Shown piece after piece: positions 1 through 6,077 of a DNA stretch of 22,335 nt (position 1 is the stretch's first letter; each line of letters begins with the position of its first letter). This DNA is from Bacillota bacterium (GTDB lineage: Bacteria; Bacillota; Clostridia; Lachnospirales; Lachnospiraceae), in NCBI GenBank assembly GCA_023408815.1, contig JAEYJO010000015.1, positions 1 through 22,335 on the forward strand, written 5' to 3'. The notes under the pieces are model-generated. The model was not told where the DNA came from, did no database searches, and worked only from the letters and a program-made list of their open reading frames with translations. The position numbers were made by a program, and so were the translations under genes.

Positions 1-26
1 CATCCATATATCCATGATTTTAGGCC

Positions 27-137
27 ATGGGGAATGCCATAGACTATGAAAGCTTAGCTATGAAAAAAGAAAGAATAAGAAAAACCGAGTTAACAAGAGA
101 AAAACAAAGATTAATATGGGAGGTATTTTGTGTATAA
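27..137 (+). CDS. Possible short ORF or gene tail upstream of the MerR gene
   Basis: An open frame from an ATG at 27 to a TAA at 135-137 would encode 36 mostly charged residues, with internal basic stretches such as MKKERIRKTELTR. Its stop overlaps the GTG start of the MerR gene by eight bases, which would fit translational coupling. No convincing ribosome binding site precedes either possible ATG (27 or 60). I do not recognise the product. It may be the end of a decayed gene or chance. Confidence 0.2.
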   Translation: MGNAIDYESLAMKKERIRKTELTREKQRLIWEVFCV

Positions 138-963
138 AATCGGAGAGTTTTCTAAAATTACAGGGCTGACAATTAAAGCGTTACGGTATTATGATGAACA
201 AGAAATTTTAACACCATCAATAAGACATGAAAATAGTTACCGTATCTATAACGAGCAGGATTTTGAAAAAGCAGGCATAATAAAGTTATTGCGTTCATTT
301 GAATTTTCTATAGCAGAGATAAAAGACGTATTAAGCGTTTGTAATGATGGCGATGATTTACATTTTGTATTGCGTGAAAAGCAGGAAATGATTAAGCAAA
401 ATATAGCAAGCGAAAAGAAACGGATTAAGGAATTAGAAAAATATCTTTCACCTGCGAACAAAGTTCTATTTGCTCATACTTATGAAATATCTGTAAAAGA
501 AATTGCAGAGATCAATGTTGCTTCTCTGCGATTTAAAGGGCAATATAGTGATTTAGATAAATATGTTCCAATCCTATATCAAGCTGTAAAAGGGTTAAAT
601 GTCGGACAACATTTCAATATTTACTATGATGAAGAATGCACAGAAGAAGCCGACATAGAATTGTGCGTCCCCATAAAGCATTCTATATCAAGCACAAATA
701 GCGAAGTAAAACAAAAAAGATTGCCTGCCCTAAAAGCCTTATCCACTGTTCATATCGGAGCTTATGAGCATTTGAAATATGCATATAAAGCTTTATTTGA
801 TTATGCTGTGTCGCACGATTTAAAGCTTTTAACACCATCAAGAGAAATATATACACAGAGTCCGGGAATGTTATTTAAAGGGAACCCAGACAACTACAAA
901 ACCGAAATTTTGATACCCTTTTCAATCATTGAAAGTGAGGAGAAAAATGAAAAAAATAATTGA
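130..963 (+). CDS. MerR-family transcriptional regulator with GyrI-like effector-binding domain
   Basis: A 277-residue regulator starting at a GTG, seven bases after a clear GGGAGG site at 118-123. Residues 1 to about 70 form a MerR winged helix (YKIGEFSKITGLTIKALRYY is typical). Residues about 75 to 110 are a charged dimerisation helix, and about 118 to 275 resemble the GyrI-like/AraC effector-binding fold found in multidrug-sensing regulators such as BmrR and in GyrI. The family binds small amphipathic or cationic molecules and activates promoters by twisting DNA. It is the first gene of a compact cassette: the next gene begins inside its last codons. Its likely target is therefore its own operon, but no operator or promoter could be recognised in the short upstream region. 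The ligand is unknown. Confidence 0.9.
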   Translation: MYKIGEFSKITGLTIKALRYYDEQEILTPSIRHENSYRIYNEQDFEKAGIIKLLRSFEFSIAEIKDVLSVCNDGDDLHFVLREKQEMIKQNIASEKKRIKELEKYLSPANKVLFAHTYEISVKEIAEINVASLRFKGQYSDLDKYVPILYQAVKGLNVGQHFNIYYDEECTEEADIELCVPIKHSISSTNSEVKQKRLPALKALSTVHIGAYEHLKYAYKALFDYAVSHDLKLLTPSREIYTQSPGMLFKGNPDNYKTEILIPFSIIESEEKNEKNN

Positions 964-2011
964 TAATTTTCAAGCACTTGGCGGAAAACACTGCATCACT
1001 AATTCGCTAAGGCAAGTTTTCAATTTTTATGGACATCCTTTATCAGAAGAAATGTTATTTGGACTTGGCGAGGGATTAGATTTTACTTACATAAATTTGG
1101 CTCATTCACCAATGGTAAGTGGACGCTCAAAAGTCTTAGAATTGGAAAATGTTTTATCCAATCATTTGGGAGTGAAAATAAAATGCAAGAAAGGCAATGA
1201 CAATAATAAAATTTTTGAAACAACTAAAAGTATGATAGATAATAACCACCCTGTTTTGGTTTATGTAGATATGCCGTATCTTCCTTATTTGTCTATGGAC
1301 GATAGCGGTCATTTTGGTGGTCATGCTATTGTCCTGTTTGGTTATGATGATGAACAGAGCTGCTTTTATGTTAGTGACCGTGATAATTCTGATTTTCCGA
1401 TTAGGACACCGAAAGGGACGATTGCAGAGAATTATCACTTAGTAAGTTATACGCAAATGGGAATGGCACGGGCAAGTTCTTTTCGCCCTTTTCCTGCAAA
1501 CAATAAGTATATTGCATTTGATTTTACAAACTTTCATGGCATAGACAACATTAGTCTAATCAAAGCTATATTAGCTGTTTGCAATAAAATGTTAAGACCT
1601 GCTGCCAAACTAAAAGGGATTTACGGAATTGAAAAATTTTCAAAAGAAATATGCAAGTGGGCTTCTTATGATACCACAAAACTTAACATAGCGGGAATAA
1701 CAAATTACTTTCAAATAAGTGCAGACGGCGGTACTGGCGGTGGAATTTTCCGAAAAATGTATGGTGACTTTTTGATTGAAGCTGCCGACTTACTAAAACA
1801 CGATGACATTCGAGTAATTGGATTGCAATTTATCGACCTTGCCAACAATTGGGATAATATTGCAAGAGATATGTGGGAATTATCTCAAAGCGGACAAAAA
1901 AACCTTTTAAATCAAATGTCTAAGGAAATAACGGAGTTGCACGATGCGGAATATGCTCTGCTTTCAAAATTAGAGCATATATGTACTATGCGCTTACAGG
2001 AGCTACAATGA
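947..2011 (+). CDS. BtrH-like protein (BtrH N-terminal domain plus DUF4872-like C-terminus)
   Basis: A 354-residue protein. The ATG at 947 is chosen because GTGAGGAG lies just upstream; an in-frame TTG at 929 has no such site. The gene overlaps the end of the MerR gene by 17 bases. Residues 1 to about 150 match the BtrH N-terminal family, a papain/C39-like cysteine fold. The likely nucleophile is Cys16 (GGKHCITNSLRQ), with His126 in GHFGGHAIVLFGYDDE and Asp144 in FYVSDRD as partners. The C-terminal ~170 residues fit the DUF4872 region often attached to it. BtrH in butirosin synthesis transfers an acyl chain from a carrier protein to an aminoglycoside. No carrier protein or ligase is near, so the substrate here is unknown. 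Cytoplasmic: no signal peptide or membrane segment. The pairing with a drug-sensing MerR suggests, without proof, modification of a small molecule. Confidence 0.85.
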   Translation: MKKIIDNFQALGGKHCITNSLRQVFNFYGHPLSEEMLFGLGEGLDFTYINLAHSPMVSGRSKVLELENVLSNHLGVKIKCKKGNDNNKIFETTKSMIDNNHPVLVYVDMPYLPYLSMDDSGHFGGHAIVLFGYDDEQSCFYVSDRDNSDFPIRTPKGTIAENYHLVSYTQMGMARASSFRPFPANNKYIAFDFTNFHGIDNISLIKAILAVCNKMLRPAAKLKGIYGIEKFSKEICKWASYDTTKLNIAGITNYFQISADGGTGGGIFRKMYGDFLIEAADLLKHDDIRVIGLQFIDLANNWDNIARDMWELSQSGQKNLLNQMSKEITELHDAEYALLSKLEHICTMRLQELQ

Positions 2012-2295
2012 ATAATACTTCTGAACCTATATTAAGCAAGAGATTAAAATGCTTATCCTGTTCTACAAGGCGTGAGATATTGCTGCTTATAAAGAGAAAT
2101 GCTATGCCTATCCGTAATATTGCAACATCAATTAGCATGACACAAAATACGGTTAAACGCCATATTAAAATTTTAAATGATTGTGAATTGCTATCCTTAA
2201 ATAAAAGAGGGAATACCATTATATATTCTGCTAACATTGAAAGTCTATGCGATACGATTGGCACATTATCATGTATCTTTAGCGAAACAAATTAA
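2008..2295 (+). CDS. Small ArsR-type winged-helix regulator
   Basis: A 95-residue protein beginning at an ATG that overlaps the previous stop (ATGA), with AGGAG at 1998-2002, so translation is probably coupled. An earlier in-frame ATG at 1981 lies well inside the upstream gene and has no good site. The core (residues about 12 to 75) has the ArsR pattern: LSCSTRREILLLIKRNAMP, then a helix-turn-helix IRNIATSISMTQNTVKRHIK and a beta-wing ending NTIIYSAN. It lacks the usual cysteine metal-binding pattern in the recognition helix, so metal sensing is not indicated. Third gene of the MerR/BtrH-like cassette; it may be an autorepressor. Confidence 0.8.
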   Translation: MNNTSEPILSKRLKCLSCSTRREILLLIKRNAMPIRNIATSISMTQNTVKRHIKILNDCELLSLNKRGNTIIYSANIESLCDTIGTLSCIFSETN

Positions 2296-2307
2296 TTAAA
2301 AGTGTCT

Positions 2308-2346
2308 GCCACAACAATGGTAATTTTAAAAAACCGTTGTTGTGGC
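2308..2346 (+). other. Long hairpin without U-tract after the cassette
   Basis: Arms 2308-2320 and 2334-2346 (core CCACAACAATGG and CCGTTGTTGTGG) pair over 13 positions with one G-T wobble, leaving a 13-base loop. No T-run follows, so it is not a standard intrinsic terminator. It could act as an RNA-stabilising stem or be a dyad protein site. Confidence 0.55.
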
Positions 2347-2385
2347 GCAGGGTTTTCATGCCCCTAAACAAAGTAGTGTAGCCTA

Positions 2386-2428
2386 ACGGCGGTTTTGAAA
2401 TCAATCAAAGCCGCCGTTTTTCTTTTTT
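2386..2428 (+). terminator. Intrinsic terminator downstream of the MerR/BtrH/ArsR cassette
   Basis: Arms 2386-2398 (ACGGCGGTTTTGA) and 2405-2417 (TCAAAGCCGCCGT) form a 13-pair stem with one wobble and a six-base loop, followed by TTTTTCTTTTTT. This is a textbook Rho-independent terminator and separates the cassette from the sigma-factor region. Confidence 0.85.
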
Positions 2429-2502
2429 CAAAAGTAAGACATGGTGGGTGTGATAAAGTCACTTTTTTTTAAGGATACGGCGGTATCTAAGGAGGTATCG
2501 CT

Positions 2503-2565
2503 GTGTTTTCTTTTGCTCAAATGCTTGGCAATTTATCAAAAAAGCTGTACTCCTTTATGGGATGA
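2503..2565 (+). CDS. Putative 20-residue leader peptide upstream of the sigma factor
   Basis: A near-perfect ribosome binding site (AAGGAGG at 2489-2495) sits seven bases before a GTG that opens a 20-codon frame ending in TGA at 2563-2565 (MFSFAQMLGNLSKKLYSFMG). The quality of the site and the following terminator-like and SD-hiding hairpins suggest a translated leader. It could equally be the start of a gene truncated by a stop. I do not recognise the peptide. Confidence 0.4.
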   Translation: MFSFAQMLGNLSKKLYSFMG

Positions 2566-2620
2566 CTATGGACAGCAACACGAAATTAAAAACTACATAA
2601 TACGAAATATACATTGTTAT

Positions 2621-2659
2621 GCCCGATTGAAATCTTATGAATTTCAGTCGGGCATTTTT
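2621..2659 (+). terminator. Terminator-like hairpin in the sigma-factor leader (possible attenuator)
   Basis: Arms 2621-2633 (GCCCGATTGAAAT) and 2641-2653 (ATTTCAGTCGGGC) pair along 13 positions with one wobble and a seven-base loop, followed by ATTTTT. It lies between the 20-codon leader frame and the sigma gene, in the same orientation, where it would stop transcription unless relieved. Confidence 0.7.
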
Positions 2660-2695
2660 GCGTATATTGACCCTCGATGCCGTTCTCCACCTCTG

Positions 2696-2730
2696 TCCTT
2701 TCGATTTCAGCAAACCCAAAATCGAAAGGA
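2696..2730 (+). promoter_or_regulatory. Perfect 12-bp hairpin hiding the Shine-Dalgarno of the sigma gene
   Basis: TCCTTTCGATTT (2696-2707) is the exact reverse complement of AAATCGAAAGGA (2719-2730), with an 11-base loop. The 3' arm contains AAAGGA, the only plausible Shine-Dalgarno for the ATG at 2741. In the folded RNA the site would be paired, so translation may need unfolding. Confidence 0.65.
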
Positions 2731-2740
2731 TGGTACAACC

Positions 2741-3163
2741 ATGAAAATTATAAATCTGAAAGATTACTATGACCACATAGGCATAGATACCTATATTGAT
2801 GTTCCCGATGAGGTGTTTAACATCTTTGAAGAACATCGCAAAACCGAACAAGCCTACCAAAGTAGAATACGCTATCACAAAGCCTATTATTCTCTTGACC
2901 GTGGTGACGGTATCGAACATAGTACCTTGTTTGTCGCTCTCTCCCCCGATGAGATTTACGAACGCAAGCTAACAAATGAGCAGCTCCATGCTGCTATTGC
3001 CGCCTTGCCCGATAAGCAGGCAAAACGAATTTATGCTCACTACTTTTTGGGAATGAGCAAAGTGGCTATTGCCAAAGCTGAAGGAGTTAGCAAGGCAACC
3101 ATAGGACAATTCATCAAGGGTGCTTTAAAGAGCATCAAGCATTTTCTGAAAAAATATTATTAA
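2741..3163 (+). CDS. Mobile-element RNA polymerase sigma-70-like factor (region 4)
   Basis: A 140-residue protein beginning MKIINLKDYY. The frame is open upstream to 2441, but that stretch crosses two hairpins and a terminator. The ATG at 2741 has AAAGGA at 2725-2730 and is the natural family start. Residues about 85 to 138 form a sigma region 4 helix-turn-helix (LPDKQAKRIYAHYFLGMSK then IAKAEGVSKATIGQFIKGAL), which reads -35 elements. There is no clear region 2, as is usual for the short sigma-like proteins carried by Tn916/Tn1549-type elements near the recombinase. It probably governs element genes that are now deleted. Expression looks tightly restrained by the leader structures. Confidence 0.85.
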   Translation: MKIINLKDYYDHIGIDTYIDVPDEVFNIFEEHRKTEQAYQSRIRYHKAYYSLDRGDGIEHSTLFVALSPDEIYERKLTNEQLHAAIAALPDKQAKRIYAHYFLGMSKVAIAKAEGVSKATIGQFIKGALKSIKHFLKKYY

Positions 3164-3373
3164 ACATATTTACTTTGTGGCTCTTTTTCTAAAGGTATAT
3201 GAGAGGAAGTTTTTTCTCTCGTATCAAACAAAAAATTGTTCTTTGACAACTGAATATACGATATTTTGAGTACATTACTTATGTGAGCCGAAAAGCAAAG
3301 CGACTTAACAGACATCGCCAAGACAGCGGTATGGGGAGGTGATTGGAATACCACCCGAGCGATAAAATGGACT
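3164..3373. other. Non-coding stretch with probable deletion junction
   Basis: No gene is supported here. A weak hairpin occurs near 3200-3225. From about 3287 to 3373 a frame is open into the recombinase tail, but its residues do not look like serine recombinase until RLDGLYD (about 3380). A GGGGAGGTG site at about 3333-3340 looks like a ribosome binding site whose gene is missing. The simplest reading is a deletion joining an element gene leader to the recombinase 3' end. Confidence 0.45.
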
Positions 3374-3724
3374 GTGACCCTCCGTCTTGATGGATTGTAT
3401 GATATTATCGTTGAACTGGAAGAAAAGATTGAAGATGTCAAGCTCCGCCGTAAAGCCGTAGAGCAAGATGCCATTACTTTAGAGAATATATACACCCTGT
3501 TGGCAAACTTTGAAAAGGTGTATGACAAAATCAGCGATGAAGAAAGAAAATCCCTAATTTCTTCGTTAATCAAAGAAATAGAGATTTTCCCATGTGATGA
3601 CTCAGAACTGCCCCTAAAGTCTATTTTATTCAATTTTCCGGTTTATAAGGACGGTGGAGATGTTTACGAATTTTTGTGGGACAAAAGTACGCACGTCTCA
3701 ACATGCACCGTCCCTCCAAACTGA
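3374..3724 (+). pseudogene. C-terminal fragment of a large serine recombinase
   Basis: About 115 residues survive, starting RLDGLYDIIVELEEKIEDV. This is the coiled-coil and C-terminal part of Tn-type large serine recombinases: KAVEQDAITLENIYTLL, then DEERKSLISSLIKEIEIFP and LKSILFNFPVYKDGG are family-like. The whole N-terminal catalytic domain (~150 residues with the nucleophilic serine) and the zinc-ribbon region, normally another ~400 residues, are absent, so it cannot catalyse recombination. The last codons (WDKSTHVSTCTVPPN) cross the attachment site and are the antisense of the rlmD HVETC codons. The fragment marks the recombinase-proximal end of the element. Confidence 0.8.
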
Positions 3725-5082
3725 TCCACCGCTCTCCCCCTCACAATTTCATATCCTCCGTCACACAGCACCTTCAGGTCCCGGGCCAGAGTGGCGGAAT
3801 CGCAGCTCACATAGACGATGCGCTGCGGCTGCATCTTCAGCATCGTATTGAGGCAGGCTTCGTCGCAGCCCTTTCTCGGAGGATCGACCACGATGACATC
3901 GGCGTGGATTCCTTCCTGTTCATATTTATCGGGAAGCACCTCTTCCGCTTTCCCCGCAAAGAATTCCACATTTGTGATTCCGTTAAATTCTGCATTCTTT
4001 CTGGCATCCTCGATTGCCTGAGGCACTATTTCCACTCCGCAGACCCGCTTTGCACTTCCGGCGAGAAACAGCGAAATTGTTCCAATACCACAGTATAAGT
4101 CCCATACGGTCTCCTTACCGGTAAGTCCGGCATATTCAAGCGCGAGACTGTAAAGCTTCTCTGTCTGCAGCGGATTCACCTGATAAAAAGATAAAGGCGA
4201 TATATGAAAAGAAATCGCTTTATCCGTCAGGGAGAAATCAGAAGTATCTCTCACGTGAATCGTGTCGGTTATGGTATCCTTCCCCCATATGGTGCGCACT
4301 TCTTTTCCCATGATCACATTGGTGCGCTCCGTATTGATACTTACCGACACGCTTGTCATTCCCGGAGTCTCCCGCAGCAATTCGATCAGCCGGTCTTTTG
4401 CCGGAAGTGGTTTCAGCGTATTGGTTACAAGGCACACCATGATTTCTCCGCTCGCAAATCCCTTGCGGATTAAAATGTGCCTTACGATTCCTTTTCCTGT
4501 CTTCTCATCATAAGCTGTTATGCTGCTTTCCCTCATGTATCGAAGAACCGCCTCCAATATTTGCCGGTTCTCCTTCACCCCAAGAGCACAGTCCGTATTA
4601 GCAATAATATCGTGTGTCCTTCCTGCATAAAACCCCGTAATCAAATTCCCGTCTTTATCCGTTCCTACCGGAAACTGAGCCTTGTTCCTATAATGATATG
4701 GATTCTCCATACCGACGATAGGCTCCATGATGCGGTCCACAAGTTCCTTATCAAAGCCGCCGATTCTTATGAGGTTGTTTCTCACCTTGTTCTGCTTGTA
4801 TTCGAGCTGCGCTTCATAACTCATGGCCTGAAGCTGGCAGCCGCCGCACTGCTTATGGTACTTGCAGACCGGTGTAACGCGGGATACAGAAGGCTCCGTT
4901 ACCTTCTCCAGCTTAGCATACGCGTAGTTTTTCTTCGCTTTCATGATCTTACAGATTACCACATCTCCGATAACCGCATCCTTAATAAAAAGGGTATAGC
5001 CGTCAACCTTACCTATACCCTCTCCATCGCTGCCCATATCTTCAATTGTCACCGTAAGAATGTCATTCTTTTTATATTCCAT
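3664..5082 (-). CDS. rlmD: 23S rRNA (uracil-5-)-methyltransferase, RlmD/RumA family
   Basis: A SAM-dependent enzyme that makes 5-methyluridine in 23S rRNA. In Firmicutes one enzyme (RlmCD) may modify both U747 and U1939. Start taken at MEYKKNDI, with GGAG six bases before; an ATG four codons earlier (5094) lacks a good site. An N-terminal TRAM domain (about 1-60) is followed by iron-sulphur cysteines 73, 79, 82 (CKYHKQCGGC) and 165, a SAM-binding motif VWDLYCGIGT, the DPPRKG motif and the catalytic cysteine in VSCDSATLARDL. The C-terminus HVETCVLLSHKNS coincides with the element junction, so the last few residues are probably element-encoded. The protein still has full family length (472 residues) and should be active. 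It lies 30 bases behind yhaM, probably in the same operon. Confidence 0.92.
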   Translation of the reverse strand: MEYKKNDILTVTIEDMGSDGEGIGKVDGYTLFIKDAVIGDVVICKIMKAKKNYAYAKLEKVTEPSVSRVTPVCKYHKQCGGCQLQAMSYEAQLEYKQNKVRNNLIRIGGFDKELVDRIMEPIVGMENPYHYRNKAQFPVGTDKDGNLITGFYAGRTHDIIANTDCALGVKENRQILEAVLRYMRESSITAYDEKTGKGIVRHILIRKGFASGEIMVCLVTNTLKPLPAKDRLIELLRETPGMTSVSVSINTERTNVIMGKEVRTIWGKDTITDTIHVRDTSDFSLTDKAISFHISPLSFYQVNPLQTEKLYSLALEYAGLTGKETVWDLYCGIGTISLFLAGSAKRVCGVEIVPQAIEDARKNAEFNGITNVEFFAGKAEEVLPDKYEQEGIHADVIVVDPPRKGCDEACLNTMLKMQPQRIVYVSCDSATLARDLKVLCDGGYEIVRGRAVDQFGGTVHVETCVLLSHKNS

Positions 5083-5112
5083 TCCATTCTCCATGTACGA
5101 TTTTCACTGTTT

Positions 5113-6057
5113 CTAGTCCAGCTTAGTTCCTCTTAGATTGGATTCGAACAGCCTGTTATAACCAAGCCATCCCGTTTCCGCCGTGCCGTTCAGAATCTCA
5201 GTGAAGGTCTGTATTTTAGCGTCCGTATTGTCCGCAAAATTTAAAGCCACCGCCTCGATGATTGCAGGCTTCTTCGGGGAGCCGAATTCATATTCGCCAT
5301 GATGAGACAAAATACAATGCTTTATTTCCGCCGCCAGAAGTGGAGGGAATCCATCAATCTTCCTTATTTTTTCTCCGATCATTTCCGTTCCCATAACAAT
5401 ATGACCGAGAAATTGTCCGTCCTCCGTATAATCATTTTCAGGAAACAGGGATAGCTCCTTCGTTTTCCCGATATCATGGCAGATGGCCGCGCTAATGAGC
5501 AGATCCTTCTTCAAAACGGGGTACGCTTTGCAATAATAATCACACAGCTTGGTCACTCCAAGCGTATGCTCGAGCAACCCCCCTACGAAGCCGTGGTGCA
5601 CTGTTTTGGCCGCCGAAGACTGCTTAAAGGCCTTAATAAAATCCGTATCGTCCACGAAAAATGCTTCCATCAGTCTTTTCAAATACTTATTTTCAATGGC
5701 TTTTATGTATCCCAAAAGCTCCATAAACATTTCATCAATGTTCTTACTGCTTACCGGAAGATAATCGGCAGGATCGAATTCACCCTCCTGACATTTTCTG
5801 ATGCGCTTCACATTGATCTGCAAAGCTCCCTGAAAGCTCGTTACGTCTCCGTACACCTCGATATAATCCAGTGTGTCAAAATCGCCGATCCCCGGATTAT
5901 TGGGATCCCATATTTTGGCATCTACCGTACCCGTCTTGTCCTGCAAAATCACATTATCATAAGACTTTCCGTTCTTTGTAACCGCAGACTGCTTGAATTT
6001 ACACAAATAAATGTCGAAAACTCTGTCCCCTTCATTATAATCTTTTAAATACTTCAT
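5113..6057 (-). CDS. yhaM: 3'-5' exoribonuclease YhaM family (OB-fold plus HD domain)
   Basis: A 314-residue protein, the same length as Bacillus YhaM. An N-terminal OB-fold (residues 1 to about 90, with VILQDKTGTVDAKIWDP) is followed by an HD hydrolase domain: His164 (LLEHTLG), the His194-Asp195 pair (AICHDIGKTKEL), His219, His252/253 (LSHHGEYEFGSP) and Asp276 (FADNTDA). The family is a metal-dependent cytoplasmic nuclease that trims RNA from the 3' end. The start has AGGA about six bases upstream. It lies 20 bases after the HtrA-like gene and 30 before rlmD, giving a three-gene minus-strand operon with two RNA-related products. Confidence 0.9.
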   Translation of the reverse strand: MKYLKDYNEGDRVFDIYLCKFKQSAVTKNGKSYDNVILQDKTGTVDAKIWDPNNPGIGDFDTLDYIEVYGDVTSFQGALQINVKRIRKCQEGEFDPADYLPVSSKNIDEMFMELLGYIKAIENKYLKRLMEAFFVDDTDFIKAFKQSSAAKTVHHGFVGGLLEHTLGVTKLCDYYCKAYPVLKKDLLISAAICHDIGKTKELSLFPENDYTEDGQFLGHIVMGTEMIGEKIRKIDGFPPLLAAEIKHCILSHHGEYEFGSPKKPAIIEAVALNFADNTDAKIQTFTEILNGTAETGWLGYNRLFESNLRGTKLD

Positions 6058-6077
6058 ACTAATTCCTATTCCTTTAT

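Larger units (their letters stand above)
1..3705 (+). mobile_element. Remnant end of an integrative element inserted at the 3' end of rlmD
   Basis: This AT-rich block differs in base composition from the housekeeping genes to its right. It carries regulatory cargo (MerR, BtrH-like, ArsR), an element-type sigma-70 region-4 protein and the C-terminal tail of a large serine recombinase. The recombinase tail reaches the rlmD gene (minus strand), and the two reading frames overlap tail to tail at 3664 to 3724. Insertion of serine-recombinase elements at the 3' end of rumA/rlmD is known in Firmicutes. No relaxase, coupling protein or other transfer gene is visible, and the recombinase lacks its catalytic domain, so this copy looks deleted and unable to move alone. 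The left boundary is outside the window. The exact right boundary, probably near the HVETC codons of rlmD at about 3690 to 3710, is inferred. Confidence 0.7.

Noticed and set aside
100..117. TTAACA...TAATAT promoter just before the MerR gene
   Set aside because: Transcription from it would start after the ribosome binding site of the MerR gene.
2441..2740. N-terminal extension of the sigma-factor frame to 2441
   Set aside because: The stretch crosses a terminator-like hairpin and an SD-hiding hairpin, has no family similarity, and the ATG at 2741 has its own site.
3243..3270. TTGACA promoter in the non-coding stretch
   Set aside because: No matching -10 hexamer at 16 to 18 bases was found.
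4477..5136. 219-codon plus-strand frame opposite rlmD
   Set aside because: It is the antisense of a well-conserved gene, with no ribosome binding site or recognisable domain.
5476..6048. 190-codon plus-strand frame opposite yhaM
   Set aside because: Antisense shadow of the conserved exoribonuclease gene.
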